Assembly (NCBI GenBank): GCA_030433395.1
Contig: JAUILX010000022.1
Span: 1-10,776, forward strand
Reading direction: 5' to 3'
Source: Chlamydiia bacterium
GTDB lineage: Bacteria; Chlamydiota; Chlamydiia; Chlamydiales; JACKPQ01
DNA length: 10,776 nucleotides
Made by a program: the position numbers and the translations under genes
Notes under the pieces: model-generated
Database searches by the model: none
Told to the model about the DNA's origin: nothing
What the model saw: the letters and a program-made list of their open reading frames with translations, nothing else
In this document: one piece after another, positions 1 to 6,451 of the stretch
Layout: each line of letters begins with the position of its first letter
Numbering within the stretch: position 1 is the first letter of the stretch

Positions 1-1
1 T

Positions 2-1186
2 TTTTCTTTTCATGAAGAAGCTCCTGCTATGCCCTTCATCCATCCAAAGGGAATGATTATTTGGAACTACTTGCTTGAATTTTGGCGTGAACTACACACT
101 GCAGACAGCTATGAAGAGATTCAAACACCCCTAATTCTCACCAAAGAACTTTGGGAAACATCAGGGCACTGGGAACATTATCGCGAAAACATGTATACAA
201 TCGAAATCGAAGAGCGCAGCTTTGCAATTAAGCCAATGAATTGCCCTGGTTGTATGCTTTATTATGCCTCCAAAAGGTACAGTTACCGCGATTTTCCACT
301 TAAGATTGCAGAACTTGGACGTGTGCATCGCTATGAGCAATCCGGAGCTGTTAACGGCATGTTCCGCGTCCGCAGCTTCCTTCAAGATGATGCCCACATT
401 TTCATGACCCAAGACCAAATCACAGACTGCATTCTTAATGTTTTATACCTGGTAGAAAAAACCTATGATGCTTTTGGACTCAACTACAGATTTGAGCTCT
501 CTACAAGACCTGACAAAAAGAAAACTATCGGATCAGATAAGGACTGGGAAGTTGCTACAGAGGGTTTACGCGGAGCCCTTGATGCTTATGGAAAACCTTA
601 TGAAGTCAACGAAGGTGATGGAGCTTTCTACGGGCCTAAAATTGATTTACACATTCAAGATGCATTAGATCGATCATGGCAATGTGGAACCATTCAGCTC
701 GACATGTCACTACCTGAGCGCTTTGATCTTGAATACACTGATAGTGACGGGCAAGCCAAACGCCCTATCATGATTCATCGAGCCATCTTTGGCTCTATTG
801 AACGTTTTTATGGTATTTTGGTTGAACATTTTGCTGGAAAATTTCCCCTTTGGCTTAGCCCACGCCAAGTTGCAGTCATTCCTGTTGCAGATCGCCATAA
901 CGAATATGCCTGCGCCGTCGCAAAAGAGCTCGGCAAGCACGGACTTGTTGCCCAAACCTACGATGCGCAAGAGTCTGTAAGCAAAAAAGTGCGCAAAGCA
1001 CAAACCATGCAAACAAATTACATGCTCACCGTCGGTGACCAAGAAGTTGAAAACAATACAGTTACATTGCGAACACGTGATAATGTTGTGCATGGGGAGT
1101 TGAAGGTAAAAGATTTCGCTGCCACAATTACAAAAGAGTTGAAATCAAGAGCCTTGAGCTCGCCTTATAGAAACAAGGAAAGCTAG
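2..1186 (+). CDS. thrS: Threonyl-tRNA synthetase, 5'-truncated by the window edge
   Basis: This enzyme charges tRNA-Thr with threonine in the cytoplasm. The reading frame is open from base 2, so the ATG at 29 is internal; 394 codons are present, and about 240 N-terminal residues (TGS and editing domains) should lie upstream, judged from the usual 630-640 residues. Visible are the class II catalytic core with EEAPAMPF near the start, motif 2 around HRYEQSGAVNG, and motif 3 around MIHRAIFGS. The three zinc ligands of the family are all present: the Cys of MNCPG, the His of DDAHIF and the His of MIHRA. A C-terminal anticodon-binding domain follows (from about FPLWLSPRQ). The gene ends in TAG and parA begins at the very next base, so the two are probably co-transcribed. 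Identity is near certain; only the N-terminus is unknown. Confidence 0.97.
   Translation, partial: FSFHEEAPAMPFIHPKGMIIWNYLLEFWRELHTADSYEEIQTPLILTKELWETSGHWEHYRENMYTIEIEERSFAIKPMNCPGCMLYYASKRYSYRDFPLKIAELGRVHRYEQSGAVNGMFRVRSFLQDDAHIFMTQDQITDCILNVLYLVEKTYDAFGLNYRFELSTRPDKKKTIGSDKDWEVATEGLRGALDAYGKPYEVNEGDGAFYGPKIDLHIQDALDRSWQCGTIQLDMSLPERFDLEYTDSDGQAKRPIMIHRAIFGSIERFYGILVEHFAGKFPLWLSPRQVAVIPVADRHNEYACAVAKELGKHGLVAQTYDAQESVSKKVRKAQTMQTNYMLTVGDQEVENNTVTLRTRDNVVHGELKVKDFAATITKELKSRALSSPYRNKES
1175..1182 (+). promoter_or_regulatory. Ribosome binding site of parA inside thrS
   Basis: AAGGAAAG lies inside the last codons of thrS, 4 bases before the parA ATG at 1187. The thrS TAG abuts the ATG directly, so parA translation is probably coupled to termination on thrS. 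Confidence 0.6.
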
Positions 1187-1948
1187 ATGAAAGTCATCAC
1201 AATTAGCAGCTTCAAGGGCGGTACTGCAAAAACATCAACAACGTTGCACCTAGGTGCAGCTCTTGCAAAATACCACAAAAAAAAAATCTTACTCATTGAT
1301 TTTGATGCACAAGCAAACCTTACAACAGGACTTGGCTTTGACCCTGATACACAAGATAGCTTAGCTCCTGTTTTACAAGGCGAAAAACAACTTGAAGAAG
1401 TCATCTTGCGCACTCAACAACGCAACCTCGACCTCATCCCAGCAGACACATGGCTTGAGCGTATTGAAACCACTGGAACGCTTGCCTCTAACCGCTATTC
1501 TCATGAACGCCTAAAAGAGTTATTACGCAATCTTAAATATGACTACGTCATTATTGATACTCCACCCTCGCTTTGCTGGCTCACAGAATCTGCATTGATC
1601 GCTGCACAATATGGTCTGATCACAGTGACACCAGAATTTTACAGCGTTAAAGGACTAGAACGACTCTCTCAATTTATTGATAATATTTCAAAGCGTCACC
1701 CTTTAGATATTATTGGTGTTAGTATGTCCTTTTGGAATCAAAGAGGAAAAAGTAATAGCGCTTTTATGGATCTCATTGAAGCAACTTTTCCTGGAAAAGC
1801 CTTGGATCAAAAAATCCGACGTGATATTCACATCTCAGAAGCATCGATTCACGGAAAACCCATATTCGACATAGCCCCATTCAGTCGAGCTTCTCAAGAT
1901 TACACCCGGTTAACGAAAGAAATATTAAAGAAAATACGCGCAATGTAA
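1187..1948 (+). CDS. parA: ParA/MinD-type partition ATPase, chromosomal homologue of chlamydial plasmid pGP5-D
   Basis: A 253-residue ParA-family ATPase, expected to drive segregation of DNA or positioning of a cargo by ATP-dependent, nonspecific DNA binding. The deviant Walker A is KGGTAKTS at residues 10-17, with both lysines (K10 and K15) of the ParA/MinD type. Walker A' is IDFD (37-40) and Walker B is IIDTPPS (122-128). The Ala in KGGTAKT, where most ParA proteins have Gly, and much of the body (TWLERIE, SLCWLTESALIAA, SFWNQRGK) match my memory of C. trachomatis CT582. There is no N-terminal helix-turn-helix, so it is the short ParA type. It starts directly after thrS and is followed 23 bases later by the pGP6-D homologue, the same order as in Chlamydiaceae. 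No ParB gene or obvious parS site is visible here. Family assignment is firm; the cargo is not known. Confidence 0.93.
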   Translation: MKVITISSFKGGTAKTSTTLHLGAALAKYHKKKILLIDFDAQANLTTGLGFDPDTQDSLAPVLQGEKQLEEVILRTQQRNLDLIPADTWLERIETTGTLASNRYSHERLKELLRNLKYDYVIIDTPPSLCWLTESALIAAQYGLITVTPEFYSVKGLERLSQFIDNISKRHPLDIIGVSMSFWNQRGKSNSAFMDLIEATFPGKALDQKIRRDIHISEASIHGKPIFDIAPFSRASQDYTRLTKEILKKIRAM

Positions 1949-1960
1949 AGCCGCTTTACA

Positions 1961-1966
1961 TAGGAG
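1961..1966 (+). promoter_or_regulatory. Ribosome binding site of the pGP6-D-like gene
   Basis: TAGGAG lies 5 bases before the ATG at 1972 and is the only good purine tract in the 23-base gap after parA. It fixes the start of the next gene. Confidence 0.6.
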
Positions 1967-1971
1967 TCAAA

Positions 1972-2721
1972 ATGGTCAAGCTCAATACGTTACTAGCAGA
2001 ACGTTTCAAAAAAAAAGAGAAAGGAGCCTCTAAAACAGATAGTCTAGCAGAAACTTCTGGGTCAGGAGGACTCTCAAGCTTTGGAGGTGTTTTTCGTATC
2101 TGCCCACTTAGCGAGCACGAGCATAAACAGCTTTTTGACATCCTACAAACTTATAAAAACGACAAATGTGATTTTGATCGTGACCTCACAGATCTTTGCA
2201 CCCTTACCTCAGAGGTTAAGGCAATCAACAACCAAGCTGTTATCCTTCATGGTGAAAGAATTAAAAAGGCCCAAGATATCTTAAAGCTCTACCGAGACGG
2301 AGCCTTCACAGAATGGATGATCGCCTCCTACGGAAACCGCCAAACACCTTATAACTTCCTACAGTATTACAAGTTTTACACAACCCTATCCGAAATGCTT
2401 AAGAAAAAAACCGACCTGATGCCCCGCCAAGTGATCTACACCCTTGCCAGTCGCGAAGGAGATCGCGAAGCCAAAGAGTCAATCATAAACAACTTCCATG
2501 GCGAATCTAAAGAAGCGCTTCTGTCTCTCATCCGACAAAAGTTCCCGCTTCCTCAAGAAGACAAACGTTCATCAAACCCGGTTAAAAAAACCATCTCATC
2601 ATTAAAAAGAACCATTAAAGAAGTGCAGGGCCAGTTTAAACCCTCACCAAAGCAGCTTGATAAACTTAAAGGGCTAGCGGACCAACTCAACACTCTTATT
2701 AAGACAATCGAAAGTCAATAA
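1972..2721 (+). CDS. pGP6-D-like protein (UPF0137 family)
   Basis: A 249-residue protein close in length to plasmid pGP6-D (about 247). The region GERIKKAQDILKLYRDG followed by AFTEWMIASY and PYNFLQYYKFY (residues 94-136) aligns by eye with the GEKIYNARKIL...AYNALAYYELF region of pGP6-D. The N-terminus is basic (RFKKKEK), residues 20-40 are Gly/Ser-rich and probably flexible, and the C-terminus from about 205 is Lys-rich and helical. The biochemical role of UPF0137 is not established; sitting next to parA in both plasmid and chromosome, it may be the partner or DNA-binding element of the ParA system (inference). There is no signal peptide or membrane segment. It is third in the thrS-parA operon. 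Its last 48 bases overlap dapA on the other strand. Confidence 0.88.
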   Translation: MVKLNTLLAERFKKKEKGASKTDSLAETSGSGGLSSFGGVFRICPLSEHEHKQLFDILQTYKNDKCDFDRDLTDLCTLTSEVKAINNQAVILHGERIKKAQDILKLYRDGAFTEWMIASYGNRQTPYNFLQYYKFYTTLSEMLKKKTDLMPRQVIYTLASREGDREAKESIINNFHGESKEALLSLIRQKFPLPQEDKRSSNPVKKTISSLKRTIKEVQGQFKPSPKQLDKLKGLADQLNTLIKTIESQ

Positions 2722-3558
2722 GGCATCTTGAATTGCCTTTTCAGAATCACAACTGGCTGTCACAAGTGGCAGCCTAAGTTCGTGTTCACACAGTCCCAAA
2801 CAGCTCAGCGCACACTTAATTGCGATTGGATTCACTTCCACACTTAATGCCTTAAGTAATCCCTGACACATATCCAACTTTTCTGCAGCTACATCCCAGT
2901 TCTTGGATTTACAAGCATGCACCATCTCAGTCCAAACCCCAGGAATCACGTTGCCTATAACAGAAATTGTACCAACAGCGCCCATCTTCATCATTTCAAG
3001 TGTCAAGTGATCATCACCGCAAAGCAGCCTTACACCACCTTTTAATAACTCCTGACATAAACCCAGATCACCTGATGCTTCCTTCAAAGCAACAACACCA
3101 TCGATTTGTAATATTTGTTTCCACTCATTTGAGCTTAATCGCAAGCCTGTGCGTCCTGGATGATGATAAGCAATGACAGGGAGCCCAACTCTGGCAATAG
3201 CCTCGTAGTGGGCAGCAATACCCCTGATAGGAGGCTTGTTATAATAGGGCACAACAACCAAACAGCCATCAGCACCCAGGTCCATCGCTTTTTGCGTACG
3301 CTCCACGGATTTTTGAGTATCGTTACACCCAGATCCAACAACAACAGATGAGCGCTTATCAGTCCACTTAATGACCCTTTCGATAACTTGGCGCTCTTCT
3401 TCTTCAGTAAGAGCTGCGCGCTCTCCCGTTGTACCCAACAGCACAAGCCCACCTGTTTTTGCTTCGATGTGCATATCGACAAGACTTTTCAAGGCATTAT
3501 AATCAACATGCCCTCTTCTAAACGGTGTGACTACCGCTACAAAATGTCCTGCAAACAT
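2674..3558 (-). CDS. dapA: 4-hydroxy-tetrahydrodipicolinate synthase
   Basis: It condenses pyruvate with aspartate semialdehyde, the first committed step to diaminopimelate and lysine, in the cytoplasm. From the ATG at 3558 the protein has 294 residues, against 292 in E. coli. Visible active-site residues are the GTTGE loop with Thr43 and Thr44, PYYNKP (Tyr105/106), Tyr131 in YHHPGRTG with Arg136, and the Schiff-base Lys159 in VALKEASGD. A longer frame from 3591 exists, but AGGAG sits 5 bases before the 3558 ATG, MFAGHFVAVVTPF matches the family N-terminus, and the upstream ATG lies inside the likely -10 box, so I prefer the shorter start. The gene stands alone, without asd, lysC or dapB nearby. 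Chlamydiae use diaminopimelate for peptidoglycan. The 3' end overlaps the pGP6-D-like gene. Strand composition (G and T rich coding strand) suggests it is on the leading strand. Confidence 0.94.
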   Translation of the reverse strand: MFAGHFVAVVTPFRRGHVDYNALKSLVDMHIEAKTGGLVLLGTTGERAALTEEEERQVIERVIKWTDKRSSVVVGSGCNDTQKSVERTQKAMDLGADGCLVVVPYYNKPPIRGIAAHYEAIARVGLPVIAYHHPGRTGLRLSSNEWKQILQIDGVVALKEASGDLGLCQELLKGGVRLLCGDDHLTLEMMKMGAVGTISVIGNVIPGVWTEMVHACKSKNWDVAAEKLDMCQGLLKALSVEVNPIAIKCALSCLGLCEHELRLPLVTASCDSEKAIQDALLTFDCLNKSVELVR

Positions 3559-3563
3559 CTTAA

Positions 3564-3568
3564 CTCCT
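3564..3568 (-). promoter_or_regulatory. Ribosome binding site that decides the dapA start
   Basis: Read on the - strand, AGGAG is followed by TTAAG and then ATG (3558-3556). No comparable purine tract precedes the in-frame ATG at 3591. Confidence 0.65.
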
Positions 3569-3572
3569 GCTG

Positions 3573-3601
3573 TTGCATTTATTTTTAGCATACTCTAGTC
3601 T
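3573..3601 (+). promoter_or_regulatory. Weak candidate promoter of the small membrane protein gene
   Basis: TTGCAT (3573-3578), 17 bases, TAGTCT (3596-3601) on the + strand, each matching consensus at four of six positions. It would overlap the dapA promoter on the other strand, so the two could interfere. The match is weak and unproven. Confidence 0.25.
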
Positions 3602-3615
3602 AGTGAGAAAACCAA
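3587..3615 (-). promoter_or_regulatory. Candidate sigma-66/sigma-70 type promoter of dapA
   Basis: On the - strand TTGGTT (3615-3610) is followed, after exactly 17 bases, by TATGCT (3592-3587). Initiation would fall near 3580, giving a leader of about 20 bases with the ribosome site in it. The -10 box covers the alternative ATG at 3591, which argues against that start. Confidence 0.5.
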
Positions 3616-3624
3616 GGCATAACT

Positions 3625-3948
3625 ATGACAAAAGTTTCCTTTGAAAACCTTAACTTTCAAACAACCCCAGCTTTAGTTTTGGGATCTCTAGCAGTTGCTA
3701 ATTGCGCATATGGCATAGCTAGCCCGTCTAAAGGGTCTATTGCTTACTCGATTGCTTTATTTGCAGCTACCTACTTTGCAAGCACCTCTCCTGCAGTTGG
3801 AGCAGGGCTTGTGGCAGGAGTTTTAGCTAAAATTGCTTTAGATATTCGCAGTAAGGCCGAAAACAAACACAACCCAGATCTTGCAGTGCTTTCTGCAGTT
3901 TTAGTCTGTGGTGCCATTTTCTGCGCCTATAAAAGCTTTCAACTTTAG
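3625..3948 (+). CDS. Small hydrophobic membrane protein of unknown function
   Basis: A 107-residue protein I do not recognise. Three hydrophobic stretches can be seen: about residues 14-32, about 38-70 (long, rich in Ala, Gly and Ser, possibly two short helices with a turn at SPAVG) and about 86-104. A short basic/polar loop (DIRSKAENKHNPD) separates the last two. There is no cleavable signal peptide. The start ATG at 3625 has AAGG 7 bases upstream. The pattern of closely paired hydrophobic segments in a small protein resembles, only in outline, chlamydial inclusion membrane proteins; no sequence motif supports that. It stands alone between dapA (divergent) and the 312-residue gene (convergent). 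Confidence 0.65.
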   Translation: MTKVSFENLNFQTTPALVLGSLAVANCAYGIASPSKGSIAYSIALFAATYFASTSPAVGAGLVAGVLAKIALDIRSKAENKHNPDLAVLSAVLVCGAIFCAYKSFQL

Positions 3949-4046
3949 ATAACACGAATCAAATAACTAGGAGCGCCTTCTACAAACTCGCGTGCCACCA
4001 GAATACAGCCCTAACAGCACAAAGAGATAAGGCAAAAACAAACGAC

Positions 4047-4985
4047 TCACGTTGGCAAGGTATCGGGAACCGTTTTAAACGATTTGACACCCGTATCTTT
4101 TACTGTCCAGTTCGCAAAACGTTCGTCGGCGTATTTTAACTCGGACTCTGGAACATACATACGAACACGGTCACAATAGTCATTGTACAAAGATCTCCAT
4201 TGGCCTTGCATGGACCCTTCTTTATAAAAGGGTGCAGCATGCTCTTCTGGCACGTTATGAGTAAAATCGAGTATATTTTCTTCCGAACCGTCTGTATGGG
4301 GACTATAATGCGAGTTTTCTCTCATCATCATCTCCCCTCTCAAATCGTGATAGAGTGCTGGGCACTCAAAAAAGGTTCTGTACTGGTAAGAACTCTGACT
4401 CACCAAGGCCATTGCAAAAGAAGGTTTTTCGTTTTCGTTTTCGCCAAGCTTCTTGAGCTTCCAATTGGGAATTCGTTCTTTCAGCTTTTTTACCTGACCA
4501 GCATCAAGCCCATTAATAAATTCAGGGTAGTCACGCAAAGTAAGTACACTAATTGCATATGTAACCTTCATGTATTCATCGGCAGCCTCTAACACCGCTT
4601 GATTTGTATACGGGCCTTCTGTACTTTCTTCGAGCACTTGCTTGAGTTTGGGATAATACTTCTCATCTAATAAAGTCTTAAGCTTCGATATGTCTTTGTT
4701 AGCTGGTGACAGTGTCCAGCCTTTATACTCAACATTAGGATTGTCTTTTAGGGCCTGACTAGCAAAGTCCATGGCCTCCTTACAAACACCCTCAATTTCA
4801 CGAAAAGGTAGCTTTTTTGTAGAAGCTGTGAGGAATTTATAGAAAAGAGTGCACAGCGTAGCAGCACTACCAACAAACAAACAAAGTACGGCAATGTTCG
4901 TTATTTTTTTCAAAATCGTTTGATTGTTGCAAAGCGGATGAATGATCATGTGATTAAAATGGTCACAACTAATTTTGCTTGTCAT
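4047..4985 (-). CDS. Single-anchor membrane protein of unknown function
   Basis: A 312-residue protein I do not recognise. One clear membrane segment lies at about residues 29-52 (NIAVLCLFVGSAATLCTLF core), preceded by a short N-terminal tail and followed by basic residues (STKK), leaving a soluble domain of about 260 residues. That domain is charged and mostly helical in the first half (KLKTLLDEKYYPKLKQVLEE) and richer in aromatics and His in the second half (residues about 200-312: many Tyr, Phe, His, Trp). An ATG at codon 13 (4949) is an alternative start, but AAGAGA lies 5 bases before the first ATG. It diverges from the 121-residue gene. An accessory, perhaps host-directed, membrane protein is possible in an intracellular bacterium, but nothing in the sequence proves it. 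Confidence 0.7.
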   Translation of the reverse strand: MTSKISCDHFNHMIIHPLCNNQTILKKITNIAVLCLFVGSAATLCTLFYKFLTASTKKLPFREIEGVCKEAMDFASQALKDNPNVEYKGWTLSPANKDISKLKTLLDEKYYPKLKQVLEESTEGPYTNQAVLEAADEYMKVTYAISVLTLRDYPEFINGLDAGQVKKLKERIPNWKLKKLGENENEKPSFAMALVSQSSYQYRTFFECPALYHDLRGEMMMRENSHYSPHTDGSEENILDFTHNVPEEHAAPFYKEGSMQGQWRSLYNDYCDRVRMYVPESELKYADERFANWTVKDTGVKSFKTVPDTLPT

Positions 4986-5083
4986 AAAGTCTCTTATGGT
5001 TATTTTTACGGTCCATCTTAGCAGGCGTCAAATTTTTTTGCAACCTCTTTCTTCTAGGACACATTCTTAAATAATTTATATCA

Positions 5084-5112
5084 TTGATGTTTAATATAAA
5101 GGGTTTTATACT
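5084..5112 (+). promoter_or_regulatory. Candidate promoter of the 121-residue gene
   Basis: TTGATG (5084-5089), exactly 17 bases, then TATACT (5107-5112), matching consensus at four and five of six positions. Transcription would begin near 5119, only about 10 bases before the start codons, so the ribosome site AGGTGA (5119-5124) would be at the very 5' end of the mRNA. Confidence 0.45.
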
Positions 5113-5127
5113 CAACCCAGGTGATTA

Positions 5128-5493
5128 ATGATGGAACATAAAACATATCTACGCTTTTTAGCCCAAGTAGCATCAGGCAGCTCTGGATCTTTTGAGTGTG
5201 ACAATATAAATATTTATTTTGTCTGGAATCCATGTAAAGCTACAATGTGCCTCTCAGTTTTGTTGGACGACTCGGATGGATCCATGTTTCATGGGTCAGG
5301 CGGGTGTAAAAAGCTGAAATGGAGCAATGACCACCCTTATTTTGAAATTAGAGACTCCAAGGTCTTCTTGTCTCAAGACATCAGCGGTGTCCCAACTTTT
5401 GTAGAAATGCGGTCGCTTGTAAAGGGGTTTTTTGAGCTGTCTCAAGAGTTCAACGACCAGTCTATCGGCTCTTTGCCCCACTGTTTTAAATAA
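5128..5493 (+). CDS. Small soluble protein of unknown function
   Basis: A 121-residue protein I do not recognise. Two ATG codons are adjacent (5128 and 5131); AGGTGA at 5119-5124 is 3 bases from the first and 6 from the second, so the second may be the real start. It has no membrane segment or signal peptide. The layout, an N-terminal helix (TYLRFLAQVA), beta-like stretches through the middle (FECDNINIYFVW, CLSVLLDD, YFEIRDSKVFLSQD) and a C-terminal helix (FVEMRSLVKGFFELSQEF), together with the size, is like class I type III secretion chaperones of the CesT fold. That is a fold-level impression only. It contains four or more Cys. The last 52 bases overlap ung on the other strand. A plausible promoter precedes it, which supports it being real. 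Confidence 0.65.
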   Translation: MMEHKTYLRFLAQVASGSSGSFECDNINIYFVWNPCKATMCLSVLLDDSDGSMFHGSGGCKKLKWSNDHPYFEIRDSKVFLSQDISGVPTFVEMRSLVKGFFELSQEFNDQSIGSLPHCFK

Positions 5494-6119
5494 TTATTTG
5501 TTTTCGAGAAATGGCGACACCCAAAATATTTATCGGCTGAGTAGGGCGATGGGTGGGCGCAGGTCAAAACTGCGTGTGGGTGCCGTCTAGATTCTAAAAT
5601 TTTTTCGCACTTTTCTTGTGCCGAGCGCCCCCAGAGGATAAAGACTAAAGGGTCTTTGCGGTCGCAAAGCTTGGCAATCACTGCATCAGTAAATGTTTCC
5701 CACCCCTTGCCGTAATGAGATTTTGGCTGCCTTGCTCTCACAGTTAGTGTAGCGTTAAGCAGCAGCACGCCCTGGTCGGCCCACTTGATCAGGCTTCCAT
5801 GATCGACAGGCTCGACTCCAAGGTCTTCGTTCATCTCTTTATAGATATTTTTTAGTGATGGTGGAACCCGAACGCCTCGCGCCACACTAAAGCAAAGCCC
5901 TTCTGCTTGCCCGGGCCCGTGATAGGGGTCCTGACCCATGATAACAACCTTGACCTTGTCAAACGGGGTGTGGCGAAAGGCGTTGAAGACTTGATTTTCT
6001 GGGGGAAAAACAATCTGTTTCGCTTTTTTTTCTTTTTCAAGAAATGACTTTAAGTCTTGGATGTAGGGTTTTTTTAGCTCTTCTCCAAGCGCCTCATGCC
6101 AAGATTTTTCTAATGTCAT
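5442..6119 (-). CDS. ung: Uracil-DNA glycosylase, family 1
   Basis: It removes uracil from DNA to start base excision repair. Counted from the ATG at 6119 (225 residues, E. coli 229), the catalytic numbering matches E. coli closely: GQDPYHG with Asp64, Tyr66 that excludes thymine, Phe77 that stacks on uracil, Asn122 in LLLNATLTVR, and the catalytic His189 in the HPSPYS loop, then GCRHF. Upstream in-frame starts exist at 6128 (ATG) and 6164 (TTG), giving up to 240 residues. None has a well placed ribosome site: AAAGGA nearly touches the 6119 ATG. I chose 6119 because MTLEKSW places the conserved Trp at residue 7 as in E. coli. The 3' end overlaps the 121-residue gene by 52 bases. The gene diverges from tRNA-Pro. 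Function is certain, the start is not. Confidence 0.95.
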   Translation of the reverse strand: MTLEKSWHEALGEELKKPYIQDLKSFLEKEKKAKQIVFPPENQVFNAFRHTPFDKVKVVIMGQDPYHGPGQAEGLCFSVARGVRVPPSLKNIYKEMNEDLGVEPVDHGSLIKWADQGVLLLNATLTVRARQPKSHYGKGWETFTDAVIAKLCDRKDPLVFILWGRSAQEKCEKILESRRHPHAVLTCAHPSPYSADKYFGCRHFSKTNNYLKQWGKEPIDWSLNS

Positions 6120-6174
6120 TCCTTTCATGGAAAGAACGGTACTATTTTTGTGTTTTTGCTTCAAGGGGTCTGCA

Positions 6175-6202
6175 TTGACATTTATGGGTTTTAGCAGATA
6201 AT
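6175..6202 (+). promoter_or_regulatory. Strong promoter of tRNA-Pro
   Basis: A perfect -35 TTGACA (6175-6180) is followed after 16 bases by GATAAT (6197-6202). Initiation near 6209 would put a leader of about 6 bases ahead of the tRNA. It is the best promoter match in the window, as is common for stable RNA genes. Confidence 0.75.
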
Positions 6203-6214
6203 ATTAGTTTCTAT

Positions 6215-6289
6215 CTGGATGTAGCGCAGCTTGGCTAGCGCACTAGCATGGGGTGCTAGGGGTCGGAGGTTCGAATCCTCTCATCCAGA
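6215..6289 (+). tRNA. tRNA-Pro, anticodon GGG
   Basis: A complete cloverleaf of 75 bases: acceptor CTGGATG pairs with CATCCAG at 7 of 7, D stem GCGC/GCGC, anticodon stem CTAGC/GCTAG, T stem GGAGG/CCTCT (one G-T pair) with loop TTCGAAT. The 7-base anticodon loop ATGGGGT gives GGG at 6250-6252, which reads CCC and CCU proline codons, with G37 following. The C1-G72 pair and discriminator A73 are the usual bacterial tRNA-Pro identity elements. The 3' CCA is not encoded (the next bases are TTT), so it must be added by nucleotidyltransferase. Confidence 0.96.
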
Positions 6290-6354
6290 TTTTCCACAAT
6301 CGTTTGTCTATAGGGTGTTGATGGAGCGTTTATAAGGTTGGTTGAAGTTAACCC

Positions 6355-6382
6355 TGTTCAAAAGCCAGTGGTTTTATGAACA
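6355..6382. repeat. Imperfect inverted repeat (hairpin)
   Basis: TGTTCAAAAGCC and GGTTTTATGAACA are complementary around the 3-base centre AGT, with one bulged T and one wobble position. There is no T-run after it, so it is not a typical intrinsic terminator. It contains two of the three TTWTGAACA copies, facing each other. Confidence 0.5.
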
Positions 6383-6451
6383 GCTATAGTCAGCCTATCA
6401 ACGGATGTTTTTGTCAATGTGAGGATGAGGGTTATGAACATCTCCACAGCC
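6370..6451 (+). repeat. Imperfect direct repeat, period about 58 bases
   Basis: 6370-6395 and 6429-6451 both read GG(G)TTATGAACA, then 7-8 variable bases, then CAGCC. The similarity continues weakly as CTATCAAC versus CTAATAACAAC. Confidence 0.4.

Noticed and set aside
710..1093. 127-codon - strand frame inside thrS
   Set aside because: Antisense to a strongly conserved gene and without any recognisable motif.
3559..3591. Eleven-codon N-terminal extension of dapA from the ATG at 3591
   Set aside because: The ribosome site and family alignment both point to 3558, and the extra ATG lies inside the likely -10 box.
3945..4010. Short - strand frame ending in VAREFVEGAPSYLIRVI, which looks protein-like
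   Set aside because: Only about 22 codons from the preceding stop, no start with a ribosome site, and no family I can name. It could be a relic of a gene end, but a chance frame of this length is common.
4200..4592. 130-codon + strand frame
   Set aside because: It lies wholly within the 312-residue gene on the other strand, has no ribosome site of note and reads like a shadow of it.
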